NCBI GenBank assembly: GCA_904502165.1
Contig: CAJGDB010000002.1
Span: 1-55,904 of the forward strand
Direction of reading: 5' to 3'
DNA: 55,904 nucleotides
DNA from: an uncultured Akkermansia sp.
Lineage (GTDB): Bacteria > Verrucomicrobiota > Verrucomicrobiia > Verrucomicrobiales > Akkermansiaceae
The notes below the pieces were generated by a model. The model was given only the letters and a program-made list of their open reading frames with translations, made no database searches and was not told the DNA's origin. Shown here piece after piece: positions 1 through 7,764 of this stretch. The position numbers and the translations under genes are program-made. Every line of letters begins with the position of its first letter. The first letter of the stretch is position 1.

Positions 1-17
1 ATTTCTGCCGTTTCTGC

Positions 18-46
18 TTGAAATTATCAGCTGATTTTGCTATTCT
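18..46 (+). promoter_or_regulatory. Promoter of the PAS/SpoIIE phosphatase gene
   Basis: TTGAAA (18-23), 17-base spacer, TATTCT (41-46). The ATG at 56 is only 9 bases after the -10 box, so the transcript should start within about 3 bases of the start codon. No Shine-Dalgarno sequence is present. Confidence 0.55.
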
Positions 47-55
47 GCATAGCAA

Positions 56-1690
56 ATGAGTGAGGAGTCTGAGCAGAACAATGCCAAGCGGACTGTGCCC
101 GGAGTATTTGTGTGGGACATGGTACGCAAGGCGCTTCGCGCCGCGGAGGAAGGCGTGTTCTGCTGGCTGTTTGAGAATGATGAGATTTTCTACACCGAGC
201 AATGCGTGAAAATGATGGGCATGAGCATGCAGGACTGGGCGCCCAACATCTTCACCGAGCCGGAGAAAACCATTCACCCGGAGGATGTGGGGTTCTTCGC
301 CACCACCATCAAGCGCTATATTGACCGCCCCACCTACAATCCGCTGCGGGTGGAAGTGCGTTTGCTCAACCAGCGCAACCGCGGGTGGAAGTGGGTTCGC
401 ATCAATGGGTTGCTGGAATACGACGAACAGAAGAAACCCAGCCGCCTGGTAGGCGTGTGGGTCGATATCACCCGCCGCAAAATGGCAGACCTTCATGCCA
501 TGGAAGACCGAGACCTCTTCCGCACTCTCATTAACTACCTGCCCGACAACATCTATTTCAAGAACCGCGAATCCCGCTTCGTTATTGCCAACGAAGCCAC
601 GGCCCGGAAAATGAAGGTACGCACGCCATCCGACCTCATCGGTAGCCGCGACAGCAACTTCTTTGACCCGGAAATGTGCGAAATTGCCCGCGCAGAGGAA
701 GCCGAAATCATGGCTACTGGCAAGCCCATCACCAACCGCATTCACCACGAGAAATGGAAAGGGGGAAAATCCACCTGGGGGCGTGTCTCCAAATTCCCCT
801 GGTATGCGGCAGATGGCAGTGTAAAAGGCATTGTCGGCATTTCGAGCGATGTCACCCGGCTCATCGAAACCCAGCAGAAGTACCAGAGACTGGCCAAGCA
901 GCTTGACGAGAAGAACAAAGCACTGGAAAAGGAAATTCACCTGGCCAGGGAAGTTCAGCGGGCTCTGCAGCCGCTCAATATACCCGACCGCGAATGGGCG
1001 CAGGCAGACGGCTCTACGCGCCGGGCCCATTTCCACCATGTCTACATGCCCTCTGCCGGGGTTGCCGGAGATTGCTTCGAGGTATTCCCGGTAGGCCAGA
1101 GCGGCATTGGCATGCTCATCTGCGATGTGATGGGGCATGGCGTGCGCGCCGCTCTGATTGCCTCCATGCTGCGCGGCCTCATGGAACAAGTATCCAACCT
1201 GGCCGATACACCAGCCTTGCTCCTTTCCTCGCTCAACCGCCAGATGTTCCGCATATTCGACAAGGCCAACATCACCATGTTTGCCTCAGCCTGCTATGTG
1301 TACATGGATTTGAGCCGCCGCCGCCTGACCCTGGCCAGCGCCGGGCACCCGGCCCCCATTGTCATGGCTCCGGAAGGAAAGCCCTTCCAGCCGGCCATTC
1401 CCCGCACACCTGCTCTGGGACTTCTGGAAAATGCCATGTTCCGCGAAAGCGAGATACGCCTTGAGGACGGCATGAAGCTCATGTTGTTCACCGACGGGCT
1501 CACAGAAGCACAGAATGCGGAAGGAGACGAAATCGGCGTTCCCCGCATCATGGATTTCCTGCAGGAACGCAACCCGCAGAGCATCCGTGAAATGATTGAT
1601 ATTTCCCTGGCCGGCATCCACCAGTTCACCGGCAGCACAGAGCAGGACGATGATATCTGCCTGCTCGGGGTGGAATTCCGCGAGGAATAA
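56..1690 (+). CDS. PAS-domain SpoIIE/PP2C-type serine phosphatase
   Basis: Predicted cytoplasmic signalling phosphatase of 544 residues. Two PAS-like sensor domains (about 20-140, ending GVWVDITRRK, and about 150-275, ending GISSDVTRL) are followed by a short coiled coil (275-305) and a PP2C-like SpoIIE domain (about 330-541). The metal-binding motifs are visible: AGDCFEV, DVMGHGV, FTDGLTE and QDDDIC. By family knowledge such RsbU-like proteins dephosphorylate anti-sigma-factor antagonists. No antagonist or anti-sigma gene is adjacent, so its partner is unknown. The start at 56 fits the promoter just upstream. The ligand of the PAS domains cannot be read from sequence. Confidence 0.85.
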   Translation: MSEESEQNNAKRTVPGVFVWDMVRKALRAAEEGVFCWLFENDEIFYTEQCVKMMGMSMQDWAPNIFTEPEKTIHPEDVGFFATTIKRYIDRPTYNPLRVEVRLLNQRNRGWKWVRINGLLEYDEQKKPSRLVGVWVDITRRKMADLHAMEDRDLFRTLINYLPDNIYFKNRESRFVIANEATARKMKVRTPSDLIGSRDSNFFDPEMCEIARAEEAEIMATGKPITNRIHHEKWKGGKSTWGRVSKFPWYAADGSVKGIVGISSDVTRLIETQQKYQRLAKQLDEKNKALEKEIHLAREVQRALQPLNIPDREWAQADGSTRRAHFHHVYMPSAGVAGDCFEVFPVGQSGIGMLICDVMGHGVRAALIASMLRGLMEQVSNLADTPALLLSSLNRQMFRIFDKANITMFASACYVYMDLSRRRLTLASAGHPAPIVMAPEGKPFQPAIPRTPALGLLENAMFRESEIRLEDGMKLMLFTDGLTEAQNAEGDEIGVPRIMDFLQERNPQSIREMIDISLAGIHQFTGSTEQDDDICLLGVEFREE

Positions 1691-1733
1691 GCCCCGGAAC
1701 CGCTTATTTTTCATGCCTGGCATACAAAAAGGA

Positions 1734-1762
1734 TTGCATTGGCAGGCGAATCAGAGTAGTCT
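1734..1762 (+). promoter_or_regulatory. Candidate promoter of the Arg-rich protein gene
   Basis: TTGCAT (1734-1739), 17-base spacer, TAGTCT (1757-1762), 26 bases before the ATG at 1789. A TTGACA at 1765-1770 lacks a -10 box at the right distance. Moderate match only. Confidence 0.35.
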
Positions 1763-1788
1763 AGTTGACAGTTACCGAATTTACACCC

Positions 1789-3246
1789 ATGAAGGAAGAA
1801 AAGAACCAGGGGAACACCAATTCCCTCAATCTGTCGGACCTGGCAGATTTCCAGTTCGGGCCGGCCTGGGCACGCCCAGGCGCAGCCAGCAGCCCCGTCT
1901 ACACAGATCGCGCTCCTCGTGAAAGCCGTTCCCCACGCCGGAAAGAGGGAGGAGAGCGTCGTCCCTTTAATCGCGACCGCCGCGATTCTTCCGCACTGAA
2001 AGGCAGGGACGAACGCCAGCCCAGGCGTGATAGTCGCCGCCCCGATGCCCGCCGGGAGACACGCCCGCAGCGCGAACTTCCCGCACCGGCAGAAGGATTC
2101 CGTGTAGAGCTGCGCCCTGCCAACAGCATCCTGGAACTCTTTGCTTCCAACATTCAGAAACAGAAACGCGCCCTGCCCCTTATAGACCTGGCCCGCGTCG
2201 TCATGGGCGACAAAGCCCGCTATGATCTTGTATTCATGAAGATGGAGAATGGCCCCATGCTCATTCACTCCACCAAGGGAGACCAGGCATGCTGGCTCAC
2301 CGAAGCAGAGGCCACGGCCTATCTCTGGAAAGCCCCCTGGTTCAGCGAGCTGTACACTACTGAGGAAATTGAGATTGAAGCTCCCAAGGGCACATTCTCT
2401 GCTGTTGCCGTCTGCTCCCTGGGTGGCGAACTCATCGGTCCCGTGACCTGGCATGGCTACCAGGCCGCGCTCATGAACCTTTACCGCAGCAAATACTCCA
2501 CCATGCCGCTGGATGCCTTCAAGAACCGCATATCGGTAGAGAAGAATGAGGAAACTGTTGCAGCATGGATTCAGGCTGCCAGCCACAAGACCATCTGGAA
2601 ACCCATGCGTGAAAACGCTGCCGATATCATTCTGGAGGACAACCGCGCCGTAGAGGAAGACTTCAAGGCCAACCATTACGCCAGCGTGTACGAAGTGGTG
2701 GACAAAGTTTTCATTAATGCCTCCACCCCGCGTGCCGTGCTTTCTCCCGGTATTGCCGCCCATGTGGCCATTCTATCTGACAAGACCCGCCGTTTCCCGC
2801 AGATGCTCATACCGAACCTCTGCCATGGACTGGCCCGCCACCACATGCCCATCTACAAGTGGCATGGCAACCATTTCACCGGTCCCAGCCGGGTACGCGC
2901 CTTGCCTGAGGGCACCGTGCTGGCAGACCGCATGATGGCCATCATGAACTGGGCCCAGGAGAACTCCGGCAAAAAGGCAGATGTCATGTTTGCCGAGCTG
3001 AGCGGTGTGCCTGCAGGTACCGATGAGGCCAGCATCCAGGCTGCAACTGATGCACACGCCCCCTATGTGGCCGATATGATATGGCTGCTGGAGCAAGGCT
3101 ATATTGTGGTAACCAGCGACAACGCCGTGTGGTTCCCCAAGGGTGAAACCGCCCCGGAACCCGTCACGAAGCCGCAGCCCCGCAAGAATACCCGGAAGCC
3201 CCGCAAGCATACGGCTCCGCAGAAGCCTGAAGCAGCTCAGCAATAA
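1789..3246 (+). CDS. Uncharacterised protein with Arg-rich N-terminus
   Basis: A 485-residue protein I do not recognise. Residues about 35-100 are extremely rich in Arg, Asp and Ser (low complexity, likely disordered, possibly nucleic-acid binding). Residues about 105-430 look globular with no catalytic motif I can name, and the last 30 residues are Lys/Arg/Pro-rich. There is no signal peptide or membrane segment. I chose the ATG at 1789 over an upstream in-frame TTG at 1765 because the latter would place the start against the promoter region. A perfect hairpin follows the stop. A role in RNA binding is only a guess from the charged tails. Confidence 0.7.
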   Translation: MKEEKNQGNTNSLNLSDLADFQFGPAWARPGAASSPVYTDRAPRESRSPRRKEGGERRPFNRDRRDSSALKGRDERQPRRDSRRPDARRETRPQRELPAPAEGFRVELRPANSILELFASNIQKQKRALPLIDLARVVMGDKARYDLVFMKMENGPMLIHSTKGDQACWLTEAEATAYLWKAPWFSELYTTEEIEIEAPKGTFSAVAVCSLGGELIGPVTWHGYQAALMNLYRSKYSTMPLDAFKNRISVEKNEETVAAWIQAASHKTIWKPMRENAADIILEDNRAVEEDFKANHYASVYEVVDKVFINASTPRAVLSPGIAAHVAILSDKTRRFPQMLIPNLCHGLARHHMPIYKWHGNHFTGPSRVRALPEGTVLADRMMAIMNWAQENSGKKADVMFAELSGVPAGTDEASIQAATDAHAPYVADMIWLLEQGYIVVTSDNAVWFPKGETAPEPVTKPQPRKNTRKPRKHTAPQKPEAAQQ

Positions 3247-3270
3247 CGCTTCTGTTGCCTTTACCTCGCA

Positions 3271-3303
3271 AAACGCCCGCTGTGCCTGCCGCAGCGGGCG
3301 TTT
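3271..3303 (+). terminator. Hairpin terminator after the Arg-rich protein gene
   Basis: Perfect 12-base stem (3271-3282 with 3292-3303) around a 9-base loop. The right arm ends in TTT only, so the U-tract is weak. The hairpin lies 25 bases after the stop and just before the def promoter. Confidence 0.6.
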
Positions 3304-3318
3304 CGCATGAGTTTGAGC

Positions 3319-3347
3319 TTGACATTCACGCCGCTGCGCCGCAGAAT
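3319..3347 (+). promoter_or_regulatory. Candidate def promoter
   Basis: TTGACA (3319-3324), 17-base spacer, CAGAAT (3342-3347). The -35 box is perfect, the -10 box mediocre. The predicted leader is about 30 bases. Confidence 0.4.
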
Positions 3348-3385
3348 AGGGCACCTGCGGTGTATCCGCACAACCATTCACCATC

Positions 3386-3943
3386 ATGCTGCTGAACGTA
3401 AAACAATACGGAGATTCTGTCCTGCGCGCCGTAAGCGCCCCTGTGGAACACATTACAGATGACCTCAAGAACCTCGTAGAGAACATGATTGAAACCATGT
3501 ATGCTACCGAGGGTATTGGTCTTGCGGCCCCCCAGGTCGGGGTCAACATCCGGCTGGTCGTCATCGATATTCCTGAGGATGAGGAAGAAGGCTCCGAACA
3601 GGAAATGATTATGGTGAACGGAGAGGAAAAGCCCATGCGCAGCATTATGCCCCTTGCCTTCATCAATCCGGAAATCGAGCCCTATGGCAAGCAAGAGCTC
3701 TTCACGGAAGGCTGCCTGAGTGTGCGCGGTATTCGCGCCAATGTGAGCCGCCCCGACCATGTGCGCGCCAGACTCACCCTGCTGGACGGCAGCGTTCTGG
3801 AACTGGATTGCGGCGGTCTGCTGGCCCGCTGCCTGCAGCATGAATGCGACCATCTGGACGGCTTCCTCTTCGTGGATCGCGTTTCCTCTGCAGCCAAGAT
3901 TACACTGGCCAAGAAGCTCAAGAAGCTCGCCGCCACACGCTGA
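3386..3943 (+). CDS. def: Peptide deformylase
   Basis: Metal-dependent hydrolase that removes the formyl group from the N-terminal methionine of new proteins. At 185 residues it has the usual length. All three family motifs are present: GIGLAAPQVG (about residue 47), EGCLSV with metal ligand Cys110, and QHECDH with ligands His152 and His156 and catalytic Glu153. An insertion of acidic residues (DEEEGSEQ) lies between motifs 1 and 2. No fmt or other translation gene is adjacent. The 3' end overlaps the convergent squalene/phytoene synthase gene by 26 bases. Confidence 0.95.
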   Translation: MLLNVKQYGDSVLRAVSAPVEHITDDLKNLVENMIETMYATEGIGLAAPQVGVNIRLVVIDIPEDEEEGSEQEMIMVNGEEKPMRSIMPLAFINPEIEPYGKQELFTEGCLSVRGIRANVSRPDHVRARLTLLDGSVLELDCGGLLARCLQHECDHLDGFLFVDRVSSAAKITLAKKLKKLAATR

Positions 3944-4805
3944 GCCAGGCCGCGTGAAGCAGGCTGGCATAGACAGACAAGCGGGAAATCTTCACCCTTT
4001 CATTCCCTGCGCGCTGTGCAATCAGGCGCAGGGTCTTTATTCCCAGCAAAGCAGGCAGCATTGCCGTGAAACGCAAACGGAAGCTCCCCAGCCGGAGGGC
4101 GTAATCCAGCCCATCGTTCAGATAGCGGGCAGCACGGCCCTGCCATACCTCCGGCTCTCCGTGCAGATAGGAACGCCCACGATCAGCATCCTCTGCCACA
4201 TCGCGCAGAATGTTCACCAGCTGCAAACCGCGCCCATAGCGTATACCCGCTTGCACCATCACCTCCCGCCGCTCCGGCAGACAGAAAGCCGCGCCCATGG
4301 TAGCAAGGCCCAACTCCGTCCAGAATTCCCCCACGCAGCCTGCCACCATGTAGGTGTAGCGATGCGTGTCTGCATCCGTGCTCACCGCAGCATTCACGGC
4401 AAAATAGGTCAGGTCCCATAACTGGCCCTCCACAATGGTGGACAAGACCCGGCGAATCAGCACGCGCTCTGCGGGAGCAGCCTGCTCAAGCATGCTGAGG
4501 CACTCATCAAAGCGGCGCAGCAGAACGGCCTCCGCCGGTTTCTGCTGCAGGTCAGCCATCTCCTGCCGCAGCTGTCTCAGCAGCCCCTCGCGCTCCTCCG
4601 ACGACAATTCTCCCGCTATGGCCAGCCCCATCCGGCGCAGCACATCAACCCTGCACTCTGCCGGGGCTCTTGAGGCATCTGCGACGCTGTCGGTGGCACG
4701 GGCCAGCATATACCCCAGGGCAATTCCACTCCGCATGGCAGGCGGCAGCCACACCATGCTCAGGTAAAACGAGCGGGAAACCGCCTTGAGCAGTGCCATG
4801 TCCAT
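3918..4805 (-). CDS. Squalene/phytoene synthase family protein
   Basis: Head-to-head prenyl transferase of 295 residues that condenses two prenyl diphosphates (farnesyl or geranylgeranyl; the substrate cannot be decided here). The first aspartate motif is DSVAD (Asp39 to Asp43), and the second is NILRDVAED (about residue 198). Both bind diphosphate through magnesium. Last gene of the operon SDR, GH75-like, ruvA, this gene: it begins 4 bases after the ruvA stop. A second ATG two codons downstream (4799) is an equally possible start. No hopanoid or carotenoid gene is adjacent, so the product is unknown. Confidence 0.88.
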   Translation of the reverse strand: MDMALLKAVSRSFYLSMVWLPPAMRSGIALGYMLARATDSVADASRAPAECRVDVLRRMGLAIAGELSSEEREGLLRQLRQEMADLQQKPAEAVLLRRFDECLSMLEQAAPAERVLIRRVLSTIVEGQLWDLTYFAVNAAVSTDADTHRYTYMVAGCVGEFWTELGLATMGAAFCLPERREVMVQAGIRYGRGLQLVNILRDVAEDADRGRSYLHGEPEVWQGRAARYLNDGLDYALRLGSFRLRFTAMLPALLGIKTLRLIAQRAGNERVKISRLSVYASLLHAAWLSVWRRAS

Positions 4806-4809
4806 AACC

Positions 4810-5403
4810 TCAGCTCAACTGGCGCAATGCACCGCGGATAAGTTCATCCGTACCTGCCTGCGGGTTGTCCTTCAGCAACTTCACGATGCACTTGCGGGCT
4901 TCTGCCTGCTTGAAGCCCAATGCCACCATAGCCAGTTCGGCATCCGAAGCAGCCTGGGAAGTTGTCCCCTGCTGCTGGGCTTCCCAGGTGGAAGCAACGC
5001 CTATCTTATCCTTCAGTTCCAGAATGATACGCTCTGCCGTGCGTTTACCAACACCCTTGGCACGGGCAATGGCCTGCACATCCCCCTGCACCACGGCCTG
5101 TTTGAATGTGTTGACATTCAATCCACTCAAAATCGCAATAGCCGTAGCAGGGCCGATTCCGCTCACTCGGTCAATGAGCAGGCGGAAGATATCACGCTCG
5201 GCATCGGTGGCAAAGCCATACAGCACCTGGGCATTTTCCCTCACATGCATGTGAATTTTAAGCATGACCCCCTGGCCGACAACCGGGTTAAGCTGGTCAA
5301 AGGTAGAAAGAGGAACCGTCACCTCGTATCCTACTCCATTGACATCCACCACCAGACATTGGGGCAAGGCATCAGCCACCGTACCGCGTAGAAAGGCAAT
5401 CAT
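4810..5403 (-). CDS. ruvA: Holliday junction helicase subunit RuvA
   Basis: RuvA binds four-way DNA junctions as a tetramer and loads the RuvB motor. This 197-residue protein has the standard start MIAFLRGTV, an N-terminal OB fold, two helix-hairpin-helix motifs (GIGPATAIAIL, GVGKRTAERIIL) and the small C-terminal RuvB-contact domain (about 148-197). An in-frame ATG at 5484 would add 27 residues foreign to the family and run into the upstream gene, so I use 5403. Neither ruvB nor ruvC is adjacent. Gaps of 4 bases on both sides indicate one transcript with the GH75-like and squalene synthase genes. Confidence 0.95.
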   Translation of the reverse strand: MIAFLRGTVADALPQCLVVDVNGVGYEVTVPLSTFDQLNPVVGQGVMLKIHMHVRENAQVLYGFATDAERDIFRLLIDRVSGIGPATAIAILSGLNVNTFKQAVVQGDVQAIARAKGVGKRTAERIILELKDKIGVASTWEAQQQGTTSQAASDAELAMVALGFKQAEARKCIVKLLKDNPQAGTDELIRGALRQLS

Positions 5404-5407
5404 GATT

Positions 5408-6859
5408 TCAAGCTGCTGGTTGAGGTTGAGCGGGCATCTGCGGCTGCGTTGCTGCCGGAGCGGGCTTAGGGGCCAGCGGGTCATCCACCTTCTGGAAGCG
5501 GGCAGTTTCCGTGATACCCCCCATCTCGTTCAGGAAGCCCTGCACCTTCTGGTTCATCAGCTCATAGTCAATGGGGCCGTGCTCCACTTCCTTGGAGCCG
5601 GGGAAGATGATATAGCTTACCCCCAGATCCGACACAGGCCGGGCAAAAGGAGTAGCCTTGGGATTGATGAGCCTGGCCAGGCGCAACGAAGCCTCACCCG
5701 ATTTGAAGCGCGGGCCGAAATCACCCACAATGGCGGGGAAGATGCGGTCTCCGACCACCACTGCGGCATAGTCACCCAGCTGCGGACGATATGCAGCATC
5801 GCCCCCGTTCTTGAAGGCAAGCGGTACCACGATGAAGGAATCGTACTCTGCCAGCAGAAAGCTGTACTTCTTGAGGTCGTGTACCACATTCTTCGCATAC
5901 TGCAGGTCAGAGGCATTCGCGCTCTTATCCTTGCTGAGTTTCTGCACACGCTCCTGCCAGTGCGGCAACAGGGGGTTCGGCGTTGTTCCCCTCTTACGCC
6001 AGCGATACGAGGTCATGGGCTGGTAATAGTCACTGTTCTTCACCTTTTCCGGCATATCCGGCAGGCGGTCTCCATCTGAACCATCGCTCACCACATCCAT
6101 ATCGGCCTGCATCCAGAGCACTTTGCGGTGTGTCTCCGGAGCCTCCATTTCCAGAATGGTATCGGTATCAAAATAATTATGGCGGTCCAGCAGGCGCGAA
6201 AGCGTTGCCGCATTTTTACGCATATGATTCTGCTTGTGCAGATAAAGAGCCTGATACCACTGAGAGACACGGGCATTCTTCATCAACTCATCATATTTAC
6301 TGAAAAGTTCCGGCAGACGGGGATTAGCCAGTTTGAGCCCCTCACCATCAGCCGCGGCAGGCAGGCGCAGGCTCAGGGCCACGCGAAGCTGGTAGGCAGC
6401 GGTCGAATTACGTTCCTGAGAGGCCGATGCACCGGGTTCAAACTGCACAGCACTGTGTACATTCAAGCCCTGGCTCATCTTGCTGATGTGCTCATATTTG
6501 CCCGGTTCCACGCGCTCCGGCAATGCCGGAGGGAACGGAGGCAGCTTGATTTCCGGCATGGCAAAGGAATCTTCCGGGGCCCAGGGTTCAACCTCCACCT
6601 CTTCTTCCTCAGGCTCATCAGGAGCAATTACGGGTATAGCGGGCGAGGCGGTGGCAGTCTCTGGTGCAGGAGCAGGCTGCACCTTCTTACGCTTCTTTTT
6701 CTTCTTTATCGGCTTGTCACTTGCCGTAACAGCCTTGACCAGTGCGGCGGGATAGGGAGTATAAAGAGAACCGGCCGCCAGCAGCAGCACGAGCAGCAGA
6801 CTCACACGAAACCAGGTGAACCACTTTATTTTATGTTTACGATGAAACAGTTGCTTCAT
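5408..6859 (-). CDS. Membrane-anchored GH75 (chitosanase-like) domain protein
   Basis: A 483-residue protein with a basic N-terminus, one membrane segment (about 16-35), a Lys/Pro linker (about 48-120), a middle region of unknown fold, and a C-terminal region (about 355-455) resembling glycoside hydrolase family 75. The stretch AAVVVGDRIFPAIVGDFGP...GEASLRLA gives Asp380 and Glu389, nine residues apart, matching the spacing I recall for the catalytic pair of fungal chitosanases. It is therefore probably periplasmic and acts on an amino-sugar polymer, but its substrate is unknown. It lies 12 bases after the SDR gene and 4 bases before ruvA. It could be a catalytically inactive relative. Confidence 0.6.
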   Translation of the reverse strand: MKQLFHRKHKIKWFTWFRVSLLLVLLLAAGSLYTPYPAALVKAVTASDKPIKKKKKRKKVQPAPAPETATASPAIPVIAPDEPEEEEVEVEPWAPEDSFAMPEIKLPPFPPALPERVEPGKYEHISKMSQGLNVHSAVQFEPGASASQERNSTAAYQLRVALSLRLPAAADGEGLKLANPRLPELFSKYDELMKNARVSQWYQALYLHKQNHMRKNAATLSRLLDRHNYFDTDTILEMEAPETHRKVLWMQADMDVVSDGSDGDRLPDMPEKVKNSDYYQPMTSYRWRKRGTTPNPLLPHWQERVQKLSKDKSANASDLQYAKNVVHDLKKYSFLLAEYDSFIVVPLAFKNGGDAAYRPQLGDYAAVVVGDRIFPAIVGDFGPRFKSGEASLRLARLINPKATPFARPVSDLGVSYIIFPGSKEVEHGPIDYELMNQKVQGFLNEMGGITETARFQKVDDPLAPKPAPAATQPQMPAQPQPAA

Positions 6860-6871
6860 GAAAATATGCTA

Positions 6872-7681
6872 TTATTGTTTTTCCAGAGACTCCACCTTGC
6901 GAGGACGCATCCCCATCACCAGACGCAGCAGGGACAGCGGAGTATTACGCAGAAGCCAGGCAATCAGCCGGATGCGGCGGGAGGGATAATAACGGGGGTT
7001 GTTGCGCTTCAGGGCATCCAGCGCACCATTGACCACAGTAGGAATAGAGGTATAAACCCATTTCTTGAAAGAGGAATAACCATTCGTGCAGCCCTGGCGG
7101 CGGGCCACATCGCCAAAGCCGGTATGAACCGGGCCGGGGCAGACTGCCACCACGGGAACTCCGGCCTTGCGTACCTCCAGACGCACGGCCTCTGAGAACG
7201 AGGCCACAAAGGCCTTGGAGGCCGCATAGATGGCAAAATCCGGGATAAAGAGGTCTGCCGCCAGAGAGGCAATGTTGATGATGCCGCCCCCCTGCTCCAC
7301 CAGGCGCGGCAGCACGGCGCGGGTAAGTTCAGCTACCGCCAGCACATTCACGTGCAGCATTTGGTGATTCCTTCTGGCAGAGCTGGCCAGATACTCACCA
7401 TAATCCCCAAGGCCTGCATTATTAATCAGCAGTGTCTTGCCGGCAGGCAGGGTATCTATCGTCTGCACCAAGCGCTCGCGGGCACGCTGGGAGGCGAGGT
7501 CGCAATCCACCACGGTCACCTTGAGTTCGGAATTAGCTGCCCGGAGTTCATCTGACAATTCCATGAGCACCTCCTTCCGGCGGGCCACCAGCACCATGTG
7601 GGCACATTCCCCCACCAGACGCCGTGCAAACGCCATACCAAACCCCGAGGATGCACCAGTTATAATTACATGCCCATACAT
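6872..7681 (-). CDS. Short-chain dehydrogenase/reductase
   Basis: NAD(P)-dependent oxidoreductase of the classical SDR type, 269 residues. The nucleotide-binding TGASSGFG lies at residues 8-15, NNAG near 87, the catalytic Ser in NIASLAA and the Tyr-Lys pair in YAASK near 153. A PGPVHTGFG motif follows as in fatty-acyl and steroid-type SDRs. The substrate cannot be told. The start at 7681 is supported by the family N-terminus and by a promoter whose -10 box ends 9 bases upstream. An ATG 14 codons earlier lies within that promoter. First gene of the operon running to the squalene synthase. Confidence 0.9.
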   Translation of the reverse strand: MYGHVIITGASSGFGMAFARRLVGECAHMVLVARRKEVLMELSDELRAANSELKVTVVDCDLASQRARERLVQTIDTLPAGKTLLINNAGLGDYGEYLASSARRNHQMLHVNVLAVAELTRAVLPRLVEQGGGIINIASLAADLFIPDFAIYAASKAFVASFSEAVRLEVRKAGVPVVAVCPGPVHTGFGDVARRQGCTNGYSSFKKWVYTSIPTVVNGALDALKRNNPRYYPSRRIRLIAWLLRNTPLSLLRLVMGMRPRKVESLEKQ

Positions 7682-7690
7682 TGCGCGTAA

Positions 7691-7719
7691 ATCATGCCAC
7701 AAATCGCCTTTCGTTTCAA
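7691..7719 (-). promoter_or_regulatory. Promoter of the SDR-GH75-ruvA-squalene synthase operon
   Basis: On the minus strand: TTGAAA (7714-7719), 17-base spacer, CATGAT (7691-7696), then 9 bases to the ATG at 7681. Predicts a leader of only a few bases. Confidence 0.5.
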
Positions 7720-7764
7720 GCAAAAATAACCGCTATAACAAGCACTCCGGCTGAAAAAGCGGTA

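Noticed and set aside
1765..1788. TTG start 8 codons upstream for the Arg-rich protein
   Set aside because: The bases TTGACAG belong to the upstream regulatory region, and ATG at 1789 is the ordinary start.
1711..2763. A 350-codon open frame antisense to the Arg-rich protein gene
   Set aside because: No recognisable domain; the plus-strand frame is longer and bounded by a promoter and a terminator.
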